NCBI RefSeq assembly: GCF_043290135.1
Contig: NC_134701.1
Coordinates: 200,614,601-200,678,600, forward strand
DNA length: 64,000 nucleotides
Reading direction: 5' to 3'
DNA from: Rhipicephalus microplus
Lineage: Eukaryota; Arthropoda; Arachnida; Ixodida; Ixodidae
In this document: piece by piece, positions 54,935 through 64,000 of the stretch
How positions within the stretch are numbered: the stretch's first letter is position 1
Layout: the number at the start of each line of letters is the position of its first letter
Position numbers and translations under genes: made by a program
Notes under the pieces: generated by a model
What the model saw: only the letters and a program-made list of their open reading frames with translations
The model's database searches: none
What the model was told of the DNA's origin: nothing

Positions 54935-55800
54935 AGTACACCGACGAGCGAGAGAGTTGGACCTCCACGGAGGTGTGCCTGTACGTAGCTGCCTAGAGCG
55001 GCGGCGTCTACTGGACGTGAAAAGTAAGGGGGGGGGGGGGGGGACTGCCCGAGGGACGCGCTTGCGGCTAGCTTCTTTCCCGGATCGTCCACAGGGCAGC
55101 GGTAATTCCGCTTTGGTCAGCGCCTCCACTCCTAGCTCGTCACGTCGTTGCGCGAACGACACGTCACACTGGGAATTTCGTCGCCTTGATTGGTGACAGG
55201 CCACGGCTGCGGCGGCGTTCCGCACGTGGCAGCGCGTGCGCAGAGCGTTGAACTGCGCTAAATGAGCGTTTGCATTTGGACGAGTTGATTCGGCATCATC
55301 TCACAAACTGCACAGCCCGGCGGGACACACAAGCAAAGAAAAAGAGATAAACGAGTGCTGACTTGCGAATGGTCTATTGAAAATACGTATTAACCTCACG
55401 TAGTTGCAGCGAGGATGGCGTGTCACTGTCAAGGAATAATAGCGTAACAAATGACAACAATATTCCCGTATTTAACTCAATCAAGGCCGTGCAGTTAACT
55501 GTGGTACGTGGGACGTGGCAATTGACTCTTGCGAGTCTGCGCTCGTTCCTCGCTCTCTCTTTTCTCATTGTATCCTGTCCTGTTGCACAATTTGTCAGAA
55601 AATGAGTACTTTAATCATTCGTTCCATTTGCTGGAAAGCAAGAGTGAAAAACAAGGAGATGAGTAGGCGTATAAACTAAACTCAGCACGTGCGCTGAAAG
55701 AGCGTGGAAAAATGTGGATACCAGGACAACATTTAAGAAAAAAAAGAAAAACAAGGACCAAAAAAGGCACTACACAGACGCTGGTCATTGCCTGTGTCAC
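54935..55800. other. intergenic with poly-G tract
   Basis: A G tract at about 55029-55043. No gene recognised. The last bases flank the next SINE. Confidence 0.45.
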
Positions 55801-56040
55801 TGCCCCACCGCGGTAGTCTAGTGGCTAAGGTACTCGGCTGCTTGCCCGCAGGTCGCGGTATCGAATCCCGGCTGCGGCGGCTGCATTTCCGATGGAGGCG
55901 GAAATGCTGTAGGCCCGTGTGCTCAGATTTGGGTGCACGTTAAAGAATCCCAGGTGGTCGAAATTTCCGGAGCCCTCCACTACGGCGTTTCTTATAATCA
56001 TATGGTGGTTTTGGTACGTTAAACTCCACATATCAATCAA
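55801..56040 (+). mobile_element. Ruka-like tRNA-derived SINE, copy 3
   Basis: Head TGCCCCACCGCGGTAGTCTA, box A GGCTAAGGTACTCGG, box B GTATCGAATCCC, full body and TCAATCAA tail. Flanks GGTCATTGCCTGTG and TGTCATTCTTTGTC may be a decayed target duplication. Confidence 0.93.
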
Positions 56041-56219
56041 TGTCATTCTTTGTCGTTGCATTTTTTATAGCAATCTCGTTCATGCATGCATATCAGATTG
56101 TCAATTCTTGCTCTCATGCACCTAAAGACGTTAGTTGTGTCAGTGACGCTGGCTCATAAATTGCATTCAGTGTTTCAAAGCGACACTTAAACTACGACGA
56201 TTGCCATAGAGGGAAACTT

Positions 56220-56418
56220 TCGGATAATATATGTAATCTCTGTAAACGAGAACCAACAGACAACGAAGCCAAGGAAGGTTAGGAGATGTTATTAGAAGTA
56301 CTTGTGATGTAAATGTGAAGAAAAAAAAGGGACGAAAAGATAAGTGGCCGCCAGCAGGGAGTGACCTCCGAATAACGCCTGCGATGCTCAACCACTCTGC
56401 TACGGCGGCGGTCATACC
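56220..56418 (-). mobile_element. third SINE family (SINE-C), copy 2
   Basis: On the minus strand a tRNA-like head (GCCGTAGCAGAGTGGTTGAG, then GGTCACTCCCTGCTGGCGGC) is followed by CTTATCTTTTCGTCCC, CACATTTACATCACAAGTAC and CCTTGGCTTCGTTGTCTGTT. The body matches 22201-22375. Confidence 0.6.
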
Positions 56419-56519
56419 CCCAACACTTCATAGGGCATATATGTTCATTTAATCTTGGGAGAATCAGCCAGTGCCGCCAGTAGTGATTACGGTGAGTATG
56501 AAAACGAGTAATCGTTTGA

Positions 56520-56754
56520 TAGTTATGTGGGGTTTAACATCCCCAAAACCACCATATGATTATGAGAAACGCCGCAGTGGACGGCCCCGGAAACTTCTAC
56601 CACCTGGGGTTTCTCAACGTGCACTCAAATCTGAGCACACGGCCCTACAGCATTTTCGACTTTATCGAAAATGTAGCTGCCGCAGCCGGTATTCGATTCC
56701 GCGACCTGCGGGTCAGCATCCGGGTACCTTAGACACTAGACCACCGCGGCGGGC
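56520..56754 (-). mobile_element. Ruka-like tRNA-derived SINE, copy 4
   Basis: Full-length minus-strand copy, head GCCCGCCGCGGTGGTCTAGT at its right end, with moderate substitutions. No clear target duplication. Confidence 0.92.
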
Positions 56755-56759
56755 AAAAA

Positions 56760-58420
56760 TAATTGTGTATATCAAGAAAATGAAAAATGTAATTTAAACA
56801 GTTTCGATGTATAAAACGGTTTACACATCGAATAGCCTTCATATAAAACTTCTTTTATGATCCCCTTCAGGTTAGATACCCGGGTTCAATACAATAAAAC
56901 GCATTACTCATTACTGGATCACAAACGTAATTGCAGAGTTTAATTACGAGCTACCAAGTAATCAAGACCACGTTGTTAAACAGTTTACACGTATAGCGTC
57001 AGCAGGGTCATATCCAATCCCAATTCGATGGATGTGCCGTATTACAGTAGATACACTGCAAGGTTTATGCTTTGAAGTGGCCGACTATCTATTTCGCGCA
57101 AAAGTTTTATTTTCCCAGTACTTCTTCATTGAATGATGACCTCGCAGCGGTGACACATCAGTGACTTGGGTCGGGCTAATCGAGACCAAGTGAGCTCTGA
57201 ATTACCGGTTGGCTACCTCCTCCAGTTGTCGCACAAAGAGACGACATTACTATAATTTCGGTGCGGCGGAAAATCCTCCCGCGTGGAGTTTTGTGGAAGT
57301 GCTTCCCGCGTGCTCGCAAACAAGCCAGGCACGCACAATATCAAGCCCGCGAATCGCCTACGCACGGAATGCTGGAATGATTCCAAGTGAGCGCGTGAGT
57401 TGACTTGATACAACTGCCGGCCGAACAATGATTACTGTGTGCAGACAATAGAACTTATACGGAGAATTTTTCAGAAAATGACTGGTTCATGTAACAAAAT
57501 AAAACAGGAAAGAAGACGTCTAAGGAAAGATAATGAGTAATATCAATGACATTGCATGACTGAGACACAGTAACACTATGCTCTGTTTCACACACTATGT
57601 GCAATGTTGCGGAAGCTAGCGTGACTTTTTGCAGTCGGTGTGTTCGGAACAAGAAGTAGTTTGATGTCCTAACCACCGATAATTTTTTTTTCTTTTGTTA
57701 TTATGGTGAGAAGTAATTGCAGATATTATGCGCCTTACAAGCAAAAACTCCGTTGAACGTCTGTTATGGTGTGGCTGTATAGCTTAGTTTTTACTTGGCG
57801 TCACGAACAGGCTCCCTACTAAGGGTACGTCACGATGGCGGCCTCCTGGACTTTCAATGTCAGAGCTGGATAGGACAATACAGAGTCGTTCGGTACCAGC
57901 GTTCTTTTGTTCTCGCCCCGCTTTCTCCTCTTCGCCAGTCACGCCAAAGGGGAGCACAAAGAAACGCAAGGGTGCACCGGTGCTAATCAGATTTAAGGCG
58001 AGCGACCAATAAACGCACGCAGTTATACGTTTCGCTGGCCGAACTTCTTGCATAGCTTACGCAGCGTGTCACCTGATTCACAAAACGGAATTTAAATAAG
58101 GATGACGCTTAGGGCTTGTAAGAATGCGTCAACAATTTTTGGTATGCTAGCAAATTGCGATGGTTAATTGTCCACAGAAAAAAAAAACAGCAGCTATAGA
58201 AGCCAGTGTTTCGAAAGATGATAGGCATAAAGGCTGCGTCTGTATTCTAATGACTCATGAGGTTTGAGTTCAATGTTATTACCCTATTATGCCAGGAAAT
58301 AAATAAATATTAGAATAATTGCGGAGAATAGTTGAAACAAAAAGCCACAATAAATTCCTACACGCAGATTATCACGTACAGCGCAACAACAGTAAGATGG
58401 AAACACAGAGACGTTCAACA
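56760..58420. other. intergenic, nothing recognised
   Basis: Short open frames only. Confidence 0.4.
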
Positions 58421-58426
58421 ATAATT

Positions 58427-58526
58427 GTCGAAGTTTCATGTCCCAACATCGCCGTATGATTATGAGAGACGCTTTATGCGGAAATTTCAACCACCTGGGG
58501 TTCTTTAACGTGCACCTAAATTGAAG
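58427..58526 (-). mobile_element. Ruka-like SINE, 3' half only
   Basis: GTATGATTATGAGAGACGC, GGAAATTTCAACCACCTGGG and GTTCTTTAACGTGCACCTAA match the SINE body in reverse complement. The tRNA head is absent, as in 5'-truncated retroposition. Confidence 0.8.
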
Positions 58527-58529
58527 CGA

Positions 58530-60290
58530 CAACAGAGACAGAAAAGTGCGTTGAATTTCAATTGAACTTGTTGAAGGTTTAGTCTTCCGGTCGTTTTTAG
58601 GGGAGCGTTTTTTATCACGAAGGCCGCGGAAAGTGGCCTCGCTAAACCATCACTTCACCTGTCGCATAGAGAGGATTGTTTTTGCACTTAATAGTGTAAT
58701 GCTTGATCACACCCGTGTTGTCGCGCAGGCACATAGACCTTGCGCCCCGTATAAGAGCAGGCGGAGCACCTTAAATAATTTGGCAATGAAAGTCGGCACT
58801 CTTTCCTGGCTCAGTTACTCCTTCCTACTGTTGTTGCGCTGTACTAGAAAATCAGCATAAGCCGACTCGCCCGAATAATGTTCTTGTTGCCCAAACGCAT
58901 AATCAGGAAAAGTGACACACCTTAAGCCGTATTCCTCGTAGCATTCCCGGTATTAGATGTATTAAGGCGGCTTGATCCACCTCCCGGTGAACGTGAGATC
59001 TAGCAACACTTGCTTTTGTGGTCGTGCATGAAAACGGGCTCGTACACGTAGGAGCGTGCATTTGTACCTCTTTTTTCCCGGGCCCTCAACCACAATGAAA
59101 ATGAAGCATTTATACCTTTACACTAACCGGTAAATCACTGCATTTTTCAAATGCTTGGCAGTGCTATTGCGATCAAATAGGAAGCAGCTTGGATAAGAAT
59201 GCGACGAGTTGGCGGTAGCTAATATTTTAGTTCCTATGAAGATTACAAAAGAGAGCCGGACTGGCATTGTGTCATTGATAAACGGTGGTCCAATAAAGCA
59301 AAGCTCAGTTGAGGGCAGCAGAGATTTAGGAGATGATTCGGGATTTTGAAATGTTCAGGCCTAGCTTGGGATCAGCTAGCATGACATTGGAGGAATCAGG
59401 GATCCATGGGAGATTTCACTGTTCTGCACTTGAACGTAAGAAAAGAAAAGGTCGTTGAAGATAACGATCATCATGCATACATTAGTACTGGCAGCAAGCC
59501 ACAGAAAAGAGGGTAAATGGAAATGAAAGGGAAAGAAAGAAAGATACATAGAAAGAAATAATGGAAGTAATTGAGGAAGAAAAATGTTACAACAGTGACG
59601 CACGGCAGCAGTACACAGGAGATACTTGTTGCACGTTAAGCTAAGCTGATCGATTCGCAAGTGAACGCACTGATGAGCGTGCCGTGATGATCATGTATCA
59701 TTATTAGCACACGTGCGTACCTTTCTCACGTTGTCGCTGAGTCCTTCACAAATGAGCGCACGTGTAGACACCACCGAACAAGCCTGAATATATGGGAGCC
59801 ATATATGGGACAGGCACCTATATATGGGACACGTTTTAATGTAAGGAAATTTGGCAGGATTTCAAATAATGGCACGAATTTCAATTTTTTTGTAGGGTTT
59901 TACTCACGATTATACACAGCTTTATACAAAATTTAGACCTACCATTTCGCTTGAGTCAAATGTACGCAGAAATAAGACACATAAATATAATAAAATACGT
60001 CTCTGAAGTTTGAATCGGTGCTCCTGAATAAGCGGTCTTCGTGGCATCCACGTTATTTTGGGTTTTCCCGAACAATGTCATCTTCGTTAATAATGGAGGT
60101 GAAGGCAAAAAAAAGAGAAAATAAAATAGGAGGAAAAAACAAGACAGAGAATGGTAAAAAGAAAGAAAAACAGAACGCATTCTTCAGGGAATATCTCGAC
60201 GCCATCTGGTTCCCACATAAGACAGCGTTAACTTGCTTGGCATGCGTGTAGCGCCGTCTTTATCAGTATTGTCCACGTGTGACCTCTCAA
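58530..60290. other. intergenic, nothing recognised
   Basis: Includes three close copies of ATATATGGGA at about 59788-59830 and A/G-rich sequence at 59505-59585 and 60095-60175. No gene. Confidence 0.4.
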
Positions 60291-60444
<154 letters not shown>

Positions 60445-60449
60445 CCCTA

Positions 60450-60940
60450 CTGGGGGAGACATAAGGATTTCCCGGACAAAAATACTAAATAGAATGACCT
60501 GCGAAGACTCAAAGCTGCTTGGAAAGCCATAAGGACAAATCGGCACTAATCCGTATATGTTTAATACGTCCGACCAGCTTCGCGCCTGTTGAAACGTTGA
60601 TATCTACGGCCAGCGGCGTTTAGAGGCACTTCCAGTAACAGGAAGCCATGCGGCTCGCAACACCCGGTACAGATAACCAGACCACACTCACTGGGCGACT
60701 TACCAGAGGTTAGCGCGCCCGCGACCACACCGTTTTATAGACCTTAGCTTGTGGGAGATTAGTGCATGTTCTGACAATAAGGAAGAAGCTTTCAGACTAA
60801 GGTTTCTCCGGATGAGAGTGTCCCACGTTCAAGACCAGTTCAAGTATTGACTCTCTTCTCCGTAGTCTAATTTGCCGTTCGAATAACATGGAAATGAATG
60901 CTACCGGATAGGTTCTGCGGTAACATCATTATGACGCGTC
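60450..60940. other. intergenic, nothing recognised
   Basis: No gene seen. Confidence 0.4.
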
Positions 60941-60944
60941 AGCA

Positions 60945-61140
60945 TCGTCATCATCAGTGTACACCAACTCCACCGCATGGCAAATCCTCTTTTCTCCTTT
61001 CTCTAGTTACCCCGTCCTGGGCATGCTGCTGCTACGTTATCCACACAAAATTTTTAATCTCATTTGACCACCTAACTTTCTGCCTACATCCCGGGCGCTT
61101 GCCTTCTGTTAGAATCAAGCCTGTATTAAAATACAGCCTG
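60945..61140 (-). mobile_element. RTE-type LINE 3' end fragment
   Basis: Minus strand reads GGCAGAAAGTTAGGTGGTCA and AATGAGATTAAAAA, matching the C-terminal coding end of the RTE copy at 24230-24280, followed by a GATGATGACGATG tail. Only about 190 bp remain. Confidence 0.6.
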
Positions 61141-61144
61141 TAAC

Positions 61145-62610
61145 GACTAGCGCTAATCATGTCTTCTCATGACATGTAGGCGTCGTGAAATTAGGTGGAA
61201 ATCTCTAAAGACGCTATCGCCCCTGTGAATTTTAGCATGGTAACGGGATTTACGACGACTCGTTGCGAAGGGCCTCCCGTTGACGACTGCGATATCGCGA
61301 TTGTCGGGCAGCATTCGCTATTATGCATTCTCTTACATTCACGACAGCTCGCTACTCGTAAATGACCTAAATGTTCAATGACATAACAGGACAAGCGTGT
61401 GTCATGAATGTTAGCGTGAATACAAACACAATGGCGGCGACATTGATTTGAACGTTGACACATAAATATTATGGGACGCAACCATACAACGCGACAGAAT
61501 ACAGGATATACCGTATACTGTAAGCGACGCAAAATATGCATATTGACATGACTTGTGTCTTCATGTCCTCAAACCTTGCGTACCGTAGGTATGTTGAATG
61601 TACCGGCTTCTTTATAAGTAGCTGCTAAGCAATATGCTCTAAAGTATACGAACAAAATTAACAATAAATGCACAGTTTCCTGTTTGATAAAAATACTGCA
61701 GAAAGCAGTGTGCTGTGGCCCGCAGTTTAATTATTGCATATAAAAGAAGTGGCAAAATACTATGCCCAAGGTAATGCCATTTTTCAAAGTATGATGGACG
61801 TGCGATGTTTCATCAGCAATGGATGAATGCTTTTTCTTTTAGGTATACGCTCGCTGCCCGTAATTAACAGTGACCTGGGCCGTACTTGATTGAACTCCAT
61901 TTATAAAAAGCGCTCGACGACTGGACAAACAAACGATAGAGATTGATTAACTCAGTAATTACGTTAACTAAAGCAAGAGCATATGGTCGATCTGGGAGTT
62001 TCATCTGTTTTCGTTCTAAGGTCAACTATAAATGAGTAGCACTTCTTGACAGCCTGGTCATACTGACACTTTAAGTTGCTTTCATTGCAACCTAAACTAC
62101 CTCAAATTGTAATTACACAAACACAGGGTATTTCTTTGTACCCACGACGACTGAAAGGCGGAACCCACATTCTTCTCAGTCGGTGTATGAGGGAGTAAGG
62201 AACGCGAGCCGCGGCTTCTCGCGCCACAGCCAAGTGCAGTCTTGATTTTCTTCCCTTGCGTTGGCACGCTCTCCCGTTTTGTTCGCTACCCAATGGAGGG
62301 CGCTACAACGGCATCGTATCTCTTTACGTCACATGAAGTCGTGGCGGAATTTGGGACGACATAATGACGTCGTATTTTTTGGTTTGCGATGTGTGACTTC
62401 ATCACGTGATAACAATTTTTGATGCATCGCTCGGGCCCCGACGCCCTGGGACGGTCACCGCCGGTGGTGAAATTTCCCGTTTGATGACGCGTAAAGGCTT
62501 TCGCCTCAATAATCAAAGGGCACTTGTCTGTGTTTGACGGTTCAGTGTTTATGGGAATCATGTACTGTCCCCCTAGGATGAATCTTCAACTATAATTCGT
62601 ATAACTTTTT
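61145..62610. other. intergenic, nothing recognised
   Basis: No gene or repeat family seen. Confidence 0.4.
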
Positions 62611-62612
62611 CC

Positions 62613-62788
62613 TTGTCTGCGGCCTGTGAAACCGAAGGTCACGGAATCGATCCTGGCCGTGGTAGTCGCATTTCAACGGAGGGAAAATGCTAGAGGCCAG
62701 TGTATTGTATGATGGCAGTTCACGTTCGAAGAACACCATATGGTACAATATATGTTCCAGAGCTCTTCACTACGGCGTGTCTAATACC
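62613..62788 (+). mobile_element. Ruka-like SINE, old diverged copy
   Basis: AGGTCACGGAATCGATCCTG (B-box region), GTCGCATTTCAACGGAGG, AAATGCTAGAGGCCAGTGTA and CTCTTCACTACGGCGTGTCT follow the SINE order with many changes. Its 3' end abuts a perfect inverted repeat. Confidence 0.65.
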
Positions 62789-62833
62789 ACAGACACCGAC
62801 TTAAAACCCCTTGGGTTTTAAGTCGGTGTCTGT
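62789..62833. repeat. perfect 21-bp inverted repeat with 3-bp loop
   Basis: ACAGACACCGACTTAAAACC plus C, loop CTT, then its exact reverse complement. Direct reading of the sequence. Confidence 0.97.
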
Positions 62834-62930
62834 AGTCTCGACTAAGTCAATAATCTCGCGAATTTCGTTGTCAGTGAAGATGAGTAGGCGAAGTTGCTGA
62901 AAAGTGCCATAAACCTTATAAACAGCTTAA

Positions 62931-63101
62931 GCGCCGTTCCACGCGCTACCCGCACAGCCGCAACGCACGTGCCGGGACCCCTGCCGCACGCAAGCGGCGG
63001 ACAAATGAGCCAATCGGCGACGCTCTTTCACCCTCCGCTTGGGTGCGGCAGGTGAGCCGGCACGTGCGTTGTGGCTGTGCGGGTAGCGCATGGAACGGCC
63101 C
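62931..63101. mobile_element. 171-bp MITE with about 45-bp terminal inverted repeats
   Basis: The ends GCGCCGTTCCACGCGCTACC and, inverted, GGGCCGTTCCATGCGCTACC stay near-identical for about 45 bp (to GCACGTGCCGG). TAA flanks both sides (62928-62930 and 63102-63104). Small size, long terminal repeats and a TWA duplication fit a PIF/Harbinger MITE. Confidence 0.85.
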
Positions 63102-63109
63102 TAATAAGA

Positions 63110-64000
63110 ACTTCCCGCAGGCAGCAATAGTGAGCACGTCTCATCTTGATTTCTTGCGCCCAGAAAGAAGAACACATAGAGAAGATTGTCCTGTATTATC
63201 TCATGCGTTAGTCATTCTTGACGAAAAATGATGTTATCTTAACCAACATGTGCTAAAGATAATGCTGCTCAATTAGAAAGGACAAGTATGGTAGTGCGGC
63301 AAAGCCTTCTCTCGGTAGTGTGCAACCGAGAGCGGCGTATATGTGTGGTCGTCAGTATTTATTGCTCTTCTGCAGCGTAATGCCTGATGACACGAACAAA
63401 TAGAATGCACGTAGATCTACACACAGTGTTCTGTGCTTTACAATTTTTTTCCATGTACATTCGAGTACACTAACTTGTTTGAGAAAAATGAAAGTCAATA
63501 AAACCATTGAAATCCCGAGAAGACCGCATAGACTGGAATGGAAAGAATGGAAAGAAAACAATTGCAGTAACTTTGGGGGATGCCTTATCAGTTTTTAAAA
63601 CTGCTTCATGCAAAGCACTTTGCTGCCTGGCTGACAACTCATGTCGGCAAATTTTCTATCTCCGTCGATTATGAATAAAAAATATGACCGCAGTGAAGCA
63701 ACGCCCACTGATGGCAGTGATGATGACAGTGCTTATCTTAGGTGCCGGTTACTCTGAGCTGTGTGATTAGTAATTGATTATACAGTTAAACAATGACCTC
63801 ATTATCATCCTTCTTCATGACCTGGCCGAATACCACGAGAACGCTGGGAAGAAGGCTATTATTTTATTATATTAACAGATATCGCGGCAACTCCAATGAT
63901 ATAGATCCAGAAGGCAGAGTATAGCGGTCATCTGGCAAGTGGAATTCATGGCCTATTTGCAGCTTTCATATCAATGCACGAAAGTGCATCGTTCTTGGTG
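63110..64000. other. intergenic to end of window, nothing recognised
   Basis: AT-rich with short open frames only. Confidence 0.4.

Noticed and set aside
55801..56754. The two SINE copies 480 bp apart in inverted orientation as one composite element
   Set aside because: They differ in substitutions and are separated by an unrelated SINE-C copy. No shared outer duplication joins them, so independent insertions are simpler.

Overview
The window looks like nuclear DNA of a hard tick (Ixodidae, probably Rhipicephalus or a close relative). The reasons are several copies of a tRNA-derived SINE that closely resembles the tick Ruka type, tick-type LINE, Ty3/gypsy and Penelope remnants, long AT, AC, ATCT, CATC and CAGA microsatellites, and only two cellular genes in 64 kb. 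Species assignment is inference, because no mitochondrial or rRNA marker is present.

The only host protein genes I can support are two single-exon genes for very-long-chain fatty acid elongases (ELO/ELOVL family), both on the minus strand at 12455-13300 and 53622-54467. The proteins are both 281 aa and differ at 52 positions in my hand alignment (about 81% identity). Both keep the HVVHH histidine box and a C-terminal KxKxx ER-retrieval signal. Flanking DNA on both sides is also homologous, so they lie in a direct segmental duplication (about 8.57-13.78 kb and 50.66-54.93 kb). Unit-specific insertions distinguish the two units.

The rest is layered mobile DNA. 1-6 kb: a SINE of a second family, then a 4.2-kb LTR retrotransposon on the minus strand with both LTRs, a primer-binding site, a polypurine tract and a collapsed gag-pol, in which integrase C-terminal sequence precedes the start of reverse transcriptase. 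7.5 kb: a GIY-YIG endonuclease scrap of a Penelope-like element. 14-17 kb: a Ruka-like SINE with a perfect 15-bp target duplication and a gypsy integrase pseudogene containing an internal tandem duplication. 19-22 kb: long microsatellites and one arm of a palindromic tandem-repeat element carrying two smaller terminal-inverted-repeat elements. 22.5-28 kb: a decayed minus-strand gypsy pol split by a 5'-truncated RTE LINE. 28.7-36 kb: a Penelope-like element split by a nearly full-length RNase H-bearing LINE of the I group, with a perfect 16-bp target duplication. 40-46 kb: more SINEs and a decayed LINE. 46.6-48.1 kb: a long inverted-repeat element built from roughly 146-bp units, the most unusual object in the window. 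48.2-48.6 kb: a CATC/CGTC array. 55-64 kb: more SINEs, a LINE 3' end, an AC array, a MITE with TAA target duplication and a perfect 21-bp inverted repeat with a 3-bp loop.

No transposable element here has an intact coding set. No rRNA gene, bona fide tRNA gene or CRISPR array was found. Boundaries of old repeats are hand-aligned and approximate. Family names were assigned by motif recognition, not by database search.
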